Below, one piece after another: positions 25,929 through 35,359 of a DNA stretch of 64,000 nucleotides. Below the pieces are notes generated by a model that made no database searches, was not told where the DNA came from, and saw only the letters and a program-made list of their open reading frames with translations. The stretch covers positions 38,299-102,298 of the forward strand of contig CAMEWO010000005.1 in the NCBI GenBank assembly GCA_945946665.1, given 5' to 3'. Source of the stretch: an uncultured Eubacterium sp. (GTDB taxonomy: Bacteria; Bacillota; Clostridia; Lachnospirales; Lachnospiraceae). How positions within the stretch are numbered: the first letter of the stretch is position 1; every line of letters begins with the position of its first letter. The translations under genes were made by a program, and so were the position numbers.

Positions 25929-28160
25929 TTAAACCTGTGCTCCGTCTTCACCGATAACAGGCTTCTCCTGCTTCTTCTCCTCAGTTACTATACCTCTCTT
26001 CTTACCACCAAGAACATACCAAACTGCACTTGTGATAAATACTGATGAGTATGCACCAACTACTACACCAACCATAAGTGGAAGGGCAAACAGTCTTACT
26101 GAAGATACTCCTAATATGAATAAGCAGAGGAGCATGATAAATGTTGTAAATGATGTATTAACAGTTCTTGTAAATGTACTTCCGATAGCTTCATTAACAA
26201 GGTCTGTAATATTAGTCTTCTTATTAGCTGTCTTAAGAAGCTCACGAATTCTATCAAAGATAACGATAGTAGCATTAATTGAGTAACCTACAATAGTAAG
26301 CATACATGCAATGAATGTTGTATCAACGTTAACTCTGGCAATAGCATAGAATGCAAGAACAACTAAAACATCATGGATTAACGCAATAACAGCTGCAAGA
26401 GCAAACTTAATATCACGGAATCTTACGAAGATATAAATAAGCATACAGATTGTAGCAATTATAACTGAGATAAATGCACTTTGCTTAGTTGTGGCACTTA
26501 CTGAACCACCAATTGTATTAGTCTCAACAATTGAGCCATCCTTAATTGGATACTTGGCAACAACAGCGTTCTCAGCTGCTTCTCTCTGCTCAAGAGTTAA
26601 AACATTAGTCTTAAATGTAACCTGTGTGCTTTCCTTTACCTTCTGCTGCTGAACCTGGCTGACACCGGTTGCTTCTTTGATAAGAGGAATAATTCCATTT
26701 TCAATCTCACTCTGTGAGTAATCTTCCTGGAATGTAAATGTAGATGTTGTTCCACCTACGAAATCAAGTCCGAAATTAAGAGCATAGTTACCCATTGACT
26801 TGTTTACAAACATTGTCACAAATCCGGCAAGAATTACAACTGCTGAACCAATAAAGCACCATCTGCGGATCTTAAGGAAGTTGAACTTCTTCTTGTGGAT
26901 TGTCTTTCCATACCACTTTGGAGCCTGAATACCAAAGTTGTAGAAAAGCTTCATAATAACCTTAGTAATAACAAGGGCTGTAAACATTGATACAACAATA
27001 CCAAGACCAAGAGTCATGGCAAATCCCTTGATAGGGCCAGAACCAAATATGTAAAGAACTACTGCAGCAATAAGTGTTGTAACGTTACCATCAACGATTG
27101 CTGATGTAGCCTTACTATATCCTGAAAGAATTGCGCCCTCTGTTGACTTACCAGCACCAATCTCCTCACGTATACGTGAATATATAATTACGTTGGCATC
27201 TACTGCCATACCTACGCCAAGGATAAGACCTGCAAGACCTGGAAGAGTAAGAGTAATGTCATATACGCTTACCAGGAACAGAACCATAGTTGAGTAAATC
27301 CATAATGCAACAGCTGCAACAACACCAGGAATTCTATATACAGCAATCATGAAGATGCAAAGAATTGCAAGACCAATGATAGCTGCAATAAGGCTTGTCT
27401 GGATTGCATTATAACCAAGCTGTGCGCCTACAATATTAGAGCTTACTTCATTAAGAGTAAGAGGAATTGAACCAACTCTGATAAATACAGCAAGATTATC
27501 TGCTGATTCAAATGTCTCAATACCTGTTATTGATGCTGTACCACCTGATATAACAGTCTGAACTGTTGGTGCACTTACAACCTCACCATCATATACGATA
27601 TAAATAGGACTTCCCAAGTTGTCACTGGTTGCCTGCTCGAATTTAGCAGAGCCCTCATCTGTAAATGTAAGTTCTACACCATATGGTGTCTTTTCTGTAG
27701 AACTTGTATTAGTATAAGCCTGCGCAGACTTAACATCAGAACCTGTAAGAAGTGGTGTGTAATCTGAACCACTTGTAAATGCTGAATAAGCTGTACTGTC
27801 AAGGAATTCAAGAGAACCAGGAGTTCCTAATTCCTCAAGAATGGCATTAGCATCTGTAACACCAGGAATCTCTACAGTGATTCTGTTATCACCTGCCACA
27901 TATACCTGTGATTCTGTACTCTTGCCCTCCACACGCTTCTCAAGCTTAGATATTGTATCATTAATATCCTGAACGCTTGGATTGCTTTCCTGAATCTCAT
28001 ATGTAATACTTACACCACCGGCAAGGTCAAGACCAAGATCAATAGCTCTTGCTCCGCCATAACCATCTTTCAAACCAAATATAACCGCAACTGTAAGAAA
28101 TACAGCTAATGCGATTACTAACAGCGAATAGGTAATCTTCTTACCTTTTCCGTACTTCAT
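25929..28160 (-). CDS. secDF: SecD-SecF fused translocase subunit
   Basis: 743 residues, a natural SecD-SecF fusion. SecD part (1 to ~425): one N-terminal helix, D-L-G-L-D-L-A-G-G-V-S-I, the extracellular P1 region, then five helices with G-V-G-M-A-V-D-A-N-V. SecF part (~435-743): N-F-G-L-D-F-V-G-G-T, then helices with T-I-V-G-Y-S-I-N-A-T and F-D-R-I-R-E. The protein uses ion gradient energy to pull proteins through SecYEG. AGGAGG precedes the ATG. It follows the SCIFF maturase gene by 14 bp. The C-terminal tail is charged and lysine-rich. Confidence 0.96.
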   Translation of the reverse strand: MKYGKGKKITYSLLVIALAVFLTVAVIFGLKDGYGGARAIDLGLDLAGGVSITYEIQESNPSVQDINDTISKLEKRVEGKSTESQVYVAGDNRITVEIPGVTDANAILEELGTPGSLEFLDSTAYSAFTSGSDYTPLLTGSDVKSAQAYTNTSSTEKTPYGVELTFTDEGSAKFEQATSDNLGSPIYIVYDGEVVSAPTVQTVISGGTASITGIETFESADNLAVFIRVGSIPLTLNEVSSNIVGAQLGYNAIQTSLIAAIIGLAILCIFMIAVYRIPGVVAAVALWIYSTMVLFLVSVYDITLTLPGLAGLILGVGMAVDANVIIYSRIREEIGAGKSTEGAILSGYSKATSAIVDGNVTTLIAAVVLYIFGSGPIKGFAMTLGLGIVVSMFTALVITKVIMKLFYNFGIQAPKWYGKTIHKKKFNFLKIRRWCFIGSAVVILAGFVTMFVNKSMGNYALNFGLDFVGGTTSTFTFQEDYSQSEIENGIIPLIKEATGVSQVQQQKVKESTQVTFKTNVLTLEQREAAENAVVAKYPIKDGSIVETNTIGGSVSATTKQSAFISVIIATICMLIYIFVRFRDIKFALAAVIALIHDVLVVLAFYAIARVNVDTTFIACMLTIVGYSINATIVIFDRIRELLKTANKKTNITDLVNEAIGSTFTRTVNTSFTTFIMLLCLFILGVSSVRLFALPLMVGVVVGAYSSVFITSAVWYVLGGKKRGIVTEEKKQEKPVIGEDGAQV

Positions 28161-28174
28161 AAAAATAACTCCTC

Positions 28175-29533
28175 CTATTCATCGGCCAAAGCAGCCTTAA
28201 TCATGATTGCGCACTCAATTCTCTTCCTCTGCAGTTCACAGCCCACATCGTAGGCATCATTAATATTGCCATGGAAATTATATGAGTTGGCGGCACATCC
28301 ACCACTACAGTAAAACTTTGCAAAGCACTTTTTGCACTTTTCTTTAGAGTATACATTACTGTTTTTGAACATGTCCCTTATATCTGTACGGGTAATTCCC
28401 TCATCTACATTGCCCATAAGAAAATCTTCATTACCAACAAACTGATGGCATGGATACAGGTCTCCCCATGGTGTGACTGCCAGATATTCACATCCTGAGC
28501 CACATCCAGACAGACGCTTGGCAACGCAAGGGCCCCCGTTAAGATCAATCATAAAGTGGAAGAAATTAAATCCTCTTCCCTCTTTCTTTCTCTTTACAAG
28601 CTCTTTTGCAAGCTGGTCATACTGTTCAAGAAGAAATGGTATATCCTCCTCACGGATAGCATAATCATCTGTAGGCTGGGCAACAACCGGCTCAACAGAT
28701 ATCTGTTCAAACCCTTCATCAGCAAGATGGAGAACATCTTTACTGAAATCAAGGTTATTGTGAGTAAATGTTCCTCTTACATAATAATTAGTCTGGTTTC
28801 TGCTCTCTGCTACCTTCTTAAACTTAGGCATTATTATGTCATATGAGCTTCCATGTCCGTTTCTCGTAGGTCTCATAAGGTCATTGACTTCCTTACGTCC
28901 ATCAATACTTAATACTATGTTGCTCATCTCTTTGTTGGCAAATTCAAGAATATCATCATCAAGGAGAATTCCATTAGTTGTAAGAGTAAACCTGAAATTC
29001 TTATTATGTTCCTTCTCAAGGCTTCTTCCGTAGGCCACAAGCTGCTTAACCACATCAAAATTCATAGTAGGCTCGCCGCCAAAGAAATCCACTTCAAGAT
29101 TCCTTCTGTTTCCTGAATTGGCAACAAGGAAATCCAGCGCCTTCTTACCAATCTCAAAGCTCATAAGAGCCCGTCTTCCATGATACTCTCCTTCTTCAGC
29201 AAAGCAGTATCTGCATGCCAGATTACAATCATGTGCAATGTGAAGACATAAAGCCTTAACAACTGTCGGTCTGTCCTTAAATGAATCTATGTATGGCTCA
29301 TATACATCCTCTGTAAAGAGCTGTCCTGCTTCCTTCAGCTCACAGATTTCTCTGTATGCCTCCTTAATATCGGATTCAGGATATCTGTCCTCAAACATGT
29401 CCAGACATTCCTCAAGAGAATGTTTCTCAAACTCAGATATAATGTCATACACACAATCATCTACCACATGAACCGAACCACTGTTAACATCCAGAACAAT
29501 ATTATAACCGTTGTTTTTATACTGGTGTATCAT
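28175..29533 (-). CDS. scfB: Radical SAM maturase of the SCIFF peptide
   Basis: 452 residues. An N-terminal peptide-binding region precedes the radical SAM barrel with C-N-L-A-C-R-Y-C (Cys103, 107, 110) holding the [4Fe-4S]-SAM cluster. F-F-G-G-E-P-T-M is the SAM-binding G-G-E motif. The C-terminal SPASM region has C-x8-C, C-H-Q-F, C-K-K-C, F-Y-C-S-G-G-C and a last Cys near 437 for auxiliary clusters. Family members install thioether links from Cys to an alpha- or other carbon of the peptide. The precursor gene lies 134 bp upstream on the same strand, separated by a hairpin. GGAGG lies six bases before the ATG. Confidence 0.95.
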   Translation of the reverse strand: MIHQYKNNGYNIVLDVNSGSVHVVDDCVYDIISEFEKHSLEECLDMFEDRYPESDIKEAYREICELKEAGQLFTEDVYEPYIDSFKDRPTVVKALCLHIAHDCNLACRYCFAEEGEYHGRRALMSFEIGKKALDFLVANSGNRRNLEVDFFGGEPTMNFDVVKQLVAYGRSLEKEHNKNFRFTLTTNGILLDDDILEFANKEMSNIVLSIDGRKEVNDLMRPTRNGHGSSYDIIMPKFKKVAESRNQTNYYVRGTFTHNNLDFSKDVLHLADEGFEQISVEPVVAQPTDDYAIREEDIPFLLEQYDQLAKELVKRKKEGRGFNFFHFMIDLNGGPCVAKRLSGCGSGCEYLAVTPWGDLYPCHQFVGNEDFLMGNVDEGITRTDIRDMFKNSNVYSKEKCKKCFAKFYCSGGCAANSYNFHGNINDAYDVGCELQRKRIECAIMIKAALADE

Positions 29534-29600
29534 TACAATCCTCCATGTTGTGTATGGATTATTACACTTTAATTAATATATGGCAGATAACCCCGCCTGC

Positions 29601-29647
29601 GTGAAATAAGAGCGTGTTGAAAAAAACTTAACACGCTCTCTTTCACG
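29601..29647 (-). terminator. Hairpin between SCIFF precursor and maturase genes
   Basis: GAGCGTGTT (29610-29618) and AACACGCTC (29630-29638) pair perfectly around an A/T-rich loop, and outer GTGAAA/TTTCAC extends the stem. The T run after it is short, so it may attenuate transcription or protect the short precursor mRNA. Confidence 0.6.
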
Positions 29648-29667
29648 AAATTGTCTTTTCAATTAAA

Positions 29668-29814
29668 CTACTTATTCTTATTCTCACAGCTCTGGTTACC
29701 AACTGTGCATGATGTCTTACATGCAGACTGGCAAGATGTCTGGCACTCACCGCAACCGCCGTGCTTCATTGTATCCTTTAAAACTCTTTCACTAATTGTC
29801 TTAATATGTTTCAC
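29668..29814 (-). CDS. scfA: SCIFF (six cysteines in forty-five) ranthipeptide precursor
   Basis: 48 residues from a GTG start at 29814 that has AAAGGAGG seven bases upstream; no ATG fits. The leader M-K-H-I-K-T-I-S-E-R-V-L is followed by a core with six cysteines at 21, 24, 28, 32, 36 and 43, each close to Ser or Thr acceptors, and ends in a Lys/Asn tail. This is the near-universal clostridial SCIFF peptide, cross-linked by the adjacent radical SAM enzyme to sactipeptide/ranthipeptide-type thioethers. Its biological role is not settled; quorum-type signalling has been proposed for relatives. Confidence 0.95.
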   Translation of the reverse strand: MKHIKTISERVLKDTMKHGGCGECQTSCQSACKTSCTVGNQSCENKNK

Positions 29815-29868
29815 GACAATTCCTCCTTTTCGTTCATAAACTTCGATGATTATACCATAAACATATGA

Positions 29869-30834
29869 TTATATCAAGCCAAAACTTCTAAGGAGGAATA
29901 TCCATCCTGTCAGGGTTATACTTGATAAAAATGTTGTCAGAACAACAATGCTTGATGAAAGCACATAATCATTATTCATACTCTTTGCCATAACAAAACA
30001 AGTAACTGTAGATGGAGATGCAAGCATAATAAGTATTGCCATCAGCTCCTGGTTTCTAAAGCCCATCATCACTGCCACAGGCAGGAATACTGCTGTAAGT
30101 CCCACAAGCTTAATAAACGTTCCCACAACTGTTGGTTTAATCTTCTTAATTGCTTTTCTTCCTTCAAATCCTGCACCAATGCATATCAGTGCTATCGGTG
30201 TAGCTGTCTGTGCTATATTTGACATAGTTTTATCTATTATTGCAGGAAAATCCATTCTTAGAAGTGACGCCACAAGTCCTGCAAGAATACCAATAATAAT
30301 CGGATTTGTTATTATATTGTATAAAGCCTTTTTAATGTTATCGCCCTTAACCATATCAGCAGATTCCAGCCCATTTTCCGGTGCCGCCTTAAATGTAAGA
30401 GCAACAACTGATATAATATTAAAAAGTGGTACTGCCGCCGCAATCATAAGAGGCGCCATACCAGTATCTGAATACACATTCTGGATAAATGCCATTCCAA
30501 GAATTGCTGCACTGCTCCTGCAGGAGCCCTGGATAAAAGCCCCTCTCATGGTCTTATCCTTCATAAAAATATCTGTGAGAATCCATACAACAGAAAACAT
30601 TAACATCGTAACTATCACACAGTACAGGACAAACTTAATATCAAACTTTGAATAAAAATCAGATGATGACAAATCCTTAAACAACATGACAGGCAAAGCT
30701 ACCTTGAATACATATTTGTTAGCTACATCTGCAAAATGGTCATCTATTATCCCCAGCTTCTTTATGCACCATCCCACAATCATTACAAGAAAAATTGGAA
30801 CTGTTGCATTCAGACTATATATAAAACTATCCAT
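29869..30834 (-). CDS. AEC-family (auxin efflux carrier-like) transporter
   Basis: 321 residues with about ten hydrophobic helices in two five-helix halves, the AEC/bile-acid-transporter-like layout. Seen: P-I-F-L-V-M-I-V-G-W near the start, L-P-V-M-L-F, N-P-I-I-I-G-I-L-A-G at the domain junction, and A-S-P-S-T-V-T-C-F-V-M-A late. ATG 30834 has GGAG five bases upstream; a longer frame begins at 30918 inside thiD. It overlaps the thiD end by 8 bp, so the two are coupled. Known family members carry organic acids, and the thiD link raises a possible vitamin or precursor cargo, unproven. Confidence 0.85.
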   Translation of the reverse strand: MDSFIYSLNATVPIFLVMIVGWCIKKLGIIDDHFADVANKYVFKVALPVMLFKDLSSSDFYSKFDIKFVLYCVIVTMLMFSVVWILTDIFMKDKTMRGAFIQGSCRSSAAILGMAFIQNVYSDTGMAPLMIAAAVPLFNIISVVALTFKAAPENGLESADMVKGDNIKKALYNIITNPIIIGILAGLVASLLRMDFPAIIDKTMSNIAQTATPIALICIGAGFEGRKAIKKIKPTVVGTFIKLVGLTAVFLPVAVMMGFRNQELMAILIMLASPSTVTCFVMAKSMNNDYVLSSSIVVLTTFLSSITLTGWIFLLRSFGLI

Positions 30835-31660
30835 AAATTCTCCATTCCGCAGACGCTTTTGAGTCGAAGTTATCTTCAAACAAGTAAACATGATTAAGAG
30901 GACCACTGCCCTTACCAAGATTCAATCCTGATTTCAAAGCACCTGATATATAACGTTTACTGTTACCAACAGAATCCTCCATGCTGTATCCCAATGCAAG
31001 ATTACATGCAATGGCAGAGGACAATGTACATCCTGTTCCATGGGTATTGGGATTATCAATTCTTTCCCCGTTAAACCATATCTCATTATCACCAGAATAT
31101 AGAAGGTCATTAGCTGTATTTCTTTCATGACCGCCTTTAATCAGAATTGCCGGACTTCCAGACACCCGTTGGCTTATAATCCTGGCAGCCCGTATCATAT
31201 CCTGTCCTGTCTCAATGTTAATATCTGAAAGAACTTCCGCCTCTGGTATATTAGGTGTAATAATGTCAGCCAGAGGGATAAGCCTGTCAATAAGAGTTTT
31301 CACAGCATCCTCTTTTAACAGTCTGCTTCCGCTGGTAGAAACCATAACTGTATCTACCACAATATTACGTGGTTTGTACTGTTCAAGCTTGTCAGCTATC
31401 ATATTAATCAGTCCCGAGTCAGAAACCATTCCAATCTTGACTGCATCAGGAAAAATATCTGTAAATACACAATCAAGCTGTTTTCCAAGAAAATCCGGTG
31501 TTACATCTGATATTCCATATACTCCTGTAGTATTCTGGGCAGTCAGTGAAGTAACTGCACTCATTCCATATACCTTATGGGCAGCCATCGTCTTTAAGTC
31601 TGCCTGTATTCCTGCCCCACCACTTGAATCACTACCTGCAATTGTAAGAACTGTCTTCAT
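30827..31660 (-). CDS. thiD: Hydroxymethylpyrimidine / phosphomethylpyrimidine kinase
   Basis: 277 residues of the ribokinase-like ThiD/PdxK family. It phosphorylates HMP and HMP-phosphate for thiamine synthesis; some relatives act on pyridoxal. Landmarks: I-A-G-S-D-S-S-G-G-A-G-I-Q-A-D near residues 7-21, N-I-P-E-A-E, I-K-G-G-H, and the anion-hole/catalytic N-T-H-G-T-G-C-T-L-S-S-A-I-A near 206. No other thi gene and no TPP riboswitch core is seen upstream, so pyridoxine salvage is a fair alternative. AGAGGAAAG precedes the ATG. Confidence 0.9.
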   Translation of the reverse strand: MKTVLTIAGSDSSGGAGIQADLKTMAAHKVYGMSAVTSLTAQNTTGVYGISDVTPDFLGKQLDCVFTDIFPDAVKIGMVSDSGLINMIADKLEQYKPRNIVVDTVMVSTSGSRLLKEDAVKTLIDRLIPLADIITPNIPEAEVLSDINIETGQDMIRAARIISQRVSGSPAILIKGGHERNTANDLLYSGDNEIWFNGERIDNPNTHGTGCTLSSAIACNLALGYSMEDSVGNSKRYISGALKSGLNLGKGSGPLNHVYLFEDNFDSKASAEWRIYG

Positions 31661-31756
31661 ATCTTCACACTTTCCTCTAAATCAGAACCTTTTTCTGCAA
31701 TCAGAAATGTTTCCGGTCCTGACCCTTATATAAAATAATAAATACATATAAAAAAA

Positions 31757-31782
31757 TCCTCAAAGCCTTATAGGCCTGAGGG
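31757..31782 (-). terminator. Terminator of tRNA-Leu(UAA)
   Basis: CCTCAGGCCT and AGGCTTTGAGG pair with a small bulge, followed by ATTTTTTT on the minus strand, 12 bp past the tRNA. Confidence 0.8.
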
Positions 31783-31793
31783 AAAATAAAAAG

Positions 31794-31878
31794 TGCAGTC
31801 GGCGGGACTTGAACCCGCACCCAAGCAATATGGACTAGATCCTTAGTCTAGCGCGTATGCCAATTCCGCCACGACTGC
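31794..31878 (-). tRNA. tRNA-Leu (anticodon UAA)
   Basis: Acceptor stem GCAGTCG/CGACTGC is complete (31878-31872 with 31801-31795), with discriminator A at 31794. The anticodon stem CTAGA/TCTAG holds the loop CTAAGGA with anticodon TAA. A long variable arm follows, then the T arm GCGGG-TTCAAGT-CCCGC. The class II shape and long variable arm agree with leucine. CCA is not encoded. It has its own promoter and terminator. Confidence 0.97.
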
Positions 31879-31920
31879 TTATGTATTGTCTTGTGTGACC
31901 TCTCACGCAAGCACTTGATT

Positions 31921-31949
31921 ATAATATCATCAGTTAAGGTATATGTCAA
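31921..31949 (-). promoter_or_regulatory. Promoter of tRNA-Leu(UAA)
   Basis: On the minus strand a perfect TTGACA (31949-31944), 17-bp spacer, and TATTAT (31926-31921), about 43 bp before the tRNA. Confidence 0.85.
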
Positions 31950-32049
31950 CATATATTTTAAAAAAATTTTCAAAGTTATTATTTTAAAAATATTATAGTG
32001 TATTAGTAACTTATAATAAGAACCCTAAAAGTGCGCATGGCGCGCAAAC

Positions 32050-32085
32050 GTAAAAAATGGGAAGACTAAGCTTCCCATTCATTAA
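32050..32085 (-). terminator. Terminator after the CheX-REC gene
   Basis: AATGGGAAG and CTTCCCATT form a perfect 9-bp stem around six bases, followed by TTTTTACG on the minus strand. Confidence 0.9.
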
Positions 32086-32131
32086 CATTGATATTAAACA
32101 GCCATCTGTACTACAATTAAATCCAATATGG

Positions 32132-33442
32132 TTACTTCAAAAGTGCTTCCATAGTTGCAATAACTTCTTCTTTTTCATAAGGCTTTGTTATGAACTTCTC
32201 TGCACCAATCTTCAATGCCTCAATCACCTTATTCTGCTGTCCAGCCGCTGTAATCATTACTACCTTAGCGCTCTCATCATAATCAATGATTTCTTTTAAT
32301 GCTTCTGTACCATCCATATTAGGCATTGTGATATCAAGTGTTATGATATCAGGATTATACTGCTTGTAAGCCATAACTCCCTCAAGACCATCGCATGCTT
32401 CAGCAACAACTGTAAATCCAGCCTCTGTAAGAAGATTATTAAGCATTGTTCTTGACATGCCGGAATCATCAACGATAACAACTGTTCCCTTGCCAACATT
32501 GCTGCTATTAACAGCCGATAAATCCTTCGCCTTCATCTTTCTGATAAGAGGCATGCTGCCCACATTAACATTACTGTCAACTGCAATATATAATTCAACA
32601 ACCTGGTCATGAATGTGGATTGGAAGAATATATGCACCACCCTTGGCAGACTGGTTCTCGTACGCCATCTGTGGCTTAATCTCAACATCCACACCATTAT
32701 TAGAAAGGCTTGTGGCAAAAAGACCGCTTATACAGTTAACAAACTCTCCAACGCCATCATATGCCTCAACACTATGTCCCTTACATTCAACACCTGTATA
32801 TCCTGAAGCGATAATTGCAAGAGCCTCATTATCACAATCTGTAGCAAATCCAATGCAGATATCTGTGTCTCCCTCACTCTTCTGGGCTACCATACATCTG
32901 TAATCAAGATGGTCCACACTCTTAATCCTGTCAAAATAGAAATCTGTTGTTACAAATCTGTTAATACTCCTTAATACAAGACCAGCAATATCTGTTACAT
33001 AAGGCTTTGATGCAAATGCATACACCGAGAGGAGGGCCTCAAAATCATCCTTCTTTAAAGCTTCCATCTCATTGTCATCAAGCCCCAGCTGCTTCTGGAA
33101 ATTCTCAAGATAACCGTCAATCTTAGAAACCTTTACCTTGCTCTTCTCAACAAATACCTGAAGGAACTGCATATATGGGTTACCCTGCTTTGCCAGAAGA
33201 GAACCTACCTGTTCCTCTGTAAGATAACCCTTCTCAACAGCAATGTCACCAAATCTCTTATCTTCCTCTGCCTGAATACGATTAATCTCGTCAGCCTGCT
33301 CCTGAGTAATAAGCTTATCCGCTACAGCAATAACTCCAAGTTTAACTCTTATCTTAGACTGTTCCTTCAATACAGTGTCTAATGTCTCTTTGTCAAGAAC
33401 TCCCTGCTCATTCAAGTATTTTCCAAATAGCTGTCCAAACAT
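32132..33442 (-). CDS. CheX-like domain protein with C-terminal receiver (REC)
   Basis: 436 residues. Residues ~8-85 contain two short repeats of the type L-G-V-I-A-V-A-D-x-L-I-T-x-E-Q and F-G-D-I-A-V-E-K-G-Y-L-T-E-E-Q, resembling MshEN-type modules. The middle (~150-300) resembles CheX, with G-V-G-E-F-V-N-C-I-S-G where CheX phosphatases carry their acidic/Asn pair. The last 120 residues are a CheY-like receiver: D-D-S-G, phospho-Asp in L-D-I-T-M-P, T-A-A, K-P. No chemotaxis or flagellar gene is nearby. ATG 33442 follows AAAGGGG. It may be a self-contained phosphorelay phosphatase/effector (inference). Confidence 0.8.
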   Translation of the reverse strand: MFGQLFGKYLNEQGVLDKETLDTVLKEQSKIRVKLGVIAVADKLITQEQADEINRIQAEEDKRFGDIAVEKGYLTEEQVGSLLAKQGNPYMQFLQVFVEKSKVKVSKIDGYLENFQKQLGLDDNEMEALKKDDFEALLSVYAFASKPYVTDIAGLVLRSINRFVTTDFYFDRIKSVDHLDYRCMVAQKSEGDTDICIGFATDCDNEALAIIASGYTGVECKGHSVEAYDGVGEFVNCISGLFATSLSNNGVDVEIKPQMAYENQSAKGGAYILPIHIHDQVVELYIAVDSNVNVGSMPLIRKMKAKDLSAVNSSNVGKGTVVIVDDSGMSRTMLNNLLTEAGFTVVAEACDGLEGVMAYKQYNPDIITLDITMPNMDGTEALKEIIDYDESAKVVMITAAGQQNKVIEALKIGAEKFITKPYEKEEVIATMEALLK

Positions 33443-33611
33443 GCAAAAACCCCTTTCACTTATCAATTGTTACATTATATACTGCAGAATTCACTGCATT
33501 CATGTCAATGTACCGACAAAATATGACAAATTTCGTCGTATCACGAACTATTTGGTTCAGTATAACATATATTCAGAAAAAAATAAAGGGTTTAACTAAA
33601 CATCCTCATTT

Positions 33612-34361
33612 TCATCCACCATATAATCTTTTCATGGCTTCAAAATTCTCATAGGTCATCAGTGCTGATTCACTTATACCTTTAAATTTCACATTATAAG
33701 TCCACCTGCCATACTGGGTAATTTTATTAATTTTAATCATATTTACAATATATGAACGGTGGCTCCTGAGAAATACATTCTTATCAAGTTTCTCATATAT
33801 ATCTGAAAGTGACATACTGGTTATGTATTCTCTACTGTCCGTTATTATCCTAGTACTGCCATTAACCCTCTCAATAAAGTATATATCTTCAAAGTCAATA
33901 AAAAAAATCTCTTCTTTATTCTTAACAGTCAGCTTACCGAATGTAGTGCTACCAGTAACAGGCTTATGTGATTCCGTATTATGTGTATTTTCATTATTAT
34001 ACGAAATATCCTTAATCCTGTTTAACGTTCTGTTTAACCGTTCCATGTTGTAAGGCTTCACAATATAATCAAAGGCATATATTTCAAATGCATCCGCCAT
34101 ATATTCACTGTGGGCTGTTGTAAATACAATTTTAACCTTTGGATTCATATCACTGATGATTCGGGCACATTCCATGCCACTTTCACCTTTAAGGTCTATA
34201 TCCATCATAACAAGCTCAACAGGATTATTCTGATAAAACTCTATTGCCTCTTTCACTCCAGATGCTTCAAATGAAACAGAAAAGCCATCATGCTTCTCTA
34301 TCATCTTTTTTAAAAGTTTTCGCACATTAGAATCATCCTCAACAATTAAAACATCAATCAT
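33612..34361 (-). CDS. LytTR-family response regulator
   Basis: 249 residues. Receiver at ~3-115 with E-D-D, phospho-Asp in M-M-D-I-D-L, T-T-A, and V-K-P-Y. A LytTR DNA-binding domain covers ~145-245, with F-I-E-R-V-N-G-S-T and [11 protein letters not shown] as signatures. ATG 34361 has AGGAA just upstream and lies 8 bp inside the end of floA, so it is coupled to it. The matching kinase is at the head of the same operon (35833), with nfeD and floA between them. Confidence 0.92.
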   Translation of the reverse strand: MIDVLIVEDDSNVRKLLKKMIEKHDGFSVSFEASGVKEAIEFYQNNPVELVMMDIDLKGESGMECARIISDMNPKVKIVFTTAHSEYMADAFEIYAFDYIVKPYNMERLNRTLNRIKDISYNNENTHNTESHKPVTGSTTFGKLTVKNKEEIFFIDFEDIYFIERVNGSTRIITDSREYITSMSLSDIYEKLDKNVFLRSHRSYIVNMIKINKITQYGRWTYNVKFKGISESALMTYENFEAMKRLYGG

Positions 34362-35328
34362 TATTTCCTGTATCCTTCTTACTCTCTGCATATTGGACAA
34401 TACCTTTACCTATATCTTCTTTCATCCCAGTATCAGCAATTATATTTTTCATATTATAATAATCAATAACTCCTAATTTACCACTATTAAGAGCATTTGC
34501 CATAGCCTCTGGCACTTTAGCTTCAGCCTTAACAACTTCTGCTCTCATCTCCTGTTCAAGAGCAACCGCCATAGCTCTTCTCTCCTCTGCCTTAGCCTGT
34601 GCAATATTCTTATCAGCTTCTGCCTGAAGACTCTGTAACTGTGCACCAATATTTCTTCCAATATCAATATCTGCAATATCAATTGATATAATCTCATAAG
34701 CTGTTCCCGCATCCAATCCTTTTTCAAGGACAACCTTTGAAATTAAATCTGGATTCTCCAATACAGTGGTATGGGAATCTGATGATCCTACCGTCGTTAC
34801 AATTCCCTCACCAATTCTAGCTAATACTGTTGCCTCTCCTGCGCCACCAACCAGACGGTCAATGTTAGTTCTTACAGTTACCCTTGCCTTTACAAGAAGT
34901 TCAATACCATCCTGAGCTACCGCTGAAACAACTGCCGTCTCAATTACCTTAGGTGTTACGCTCATCTTTACCGCTTCAAATACATCTCTTCCTGCCAGAT
35001 CAATAGCTGATGCCCTTTCAAATGACATATCAATCTCTGCACGCTGTGCTGCAATCAATGCATTTACAACATTGTCAACATCACCTCCAGCCAGATAATG
35101 AGCCTCTAACTGATTAGCTGTAAGTGTAAGCCCTGCTTTCGTTGCTTTAATCAACGGAAAAACAATTTTTGCCGGCTTAACTCTTCTAAGCTTCATCCCA
35201 ATCAGATTAAACACACTGATTCTCACACCCGCAGCAATTGCAGACACCCACAGACCAACTGGTACAAAAACAAAAAACAATATCAACAAAACACATACAA
35301 CTGAGGCAATAATAATTCCTGCTATCAT
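34354..35328 (-). CDS. floA: Flotillin-like protein FloA
   Basis: 324 residues. A hydrophobic hairpin at residues ~4-30 inserts in the membrane without crossing it, followed by an SPFH domain and an Ala/Glu-rich coiled coil at ~225-285 ([15 protein letters not shown]). [19 protein letters not shown] is diagnostic of the YqfA/FloA family. FloA oligomers organise membrane microdomains. AGGAGG lies close to the ATG. It follows nfeD by 31 bp, the common pairing, here inside a two-component operon. Confidence 0.95.
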   Translation of the reverse strand: MIAGIIIASVVCVLLILFFVFVPVGLWVSAIAAGVRISVFNLIGMKLRRVKPAKIVFPLIKATKAGLTLTANQLEAHYLAGGDVDNVVNALIAAQRAEIDMSFERASAIDLAGRDVFEAVKMSVTPKVIETAVVSAVAQDGIELLVKARVTVRTNIDRLVGGAGEATVLARIGEGIVTTVGSSDSHTTVLENPDLISKVVLEKGLDAGTAYEIISIDIADIDIGRNIGAQLQSLQAEADKNIAQAKAEERRAMAVALEQEMRAEVVKAEAKVPEAMANALNSGKLGVIDYYNMKNIIADTGMKEDIGKGIVQYAESKKDTGNND

Positions 35329-35359
35329 AATTCTCCTCCTAATTGCAAAACTGTAATTT

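Noticed and set aside
30934..31128. Out-of-frame minus-strand reading frame inside thiD
   Set aside because: Shifted frame of a clear thiD gene.
31661..31760. TPP riboswitch before thiD
   Set aside because: The conserved core strings of a TPP aptamer (CTGAGA and the ACC..GATC..GATAATGCC part) are not present.
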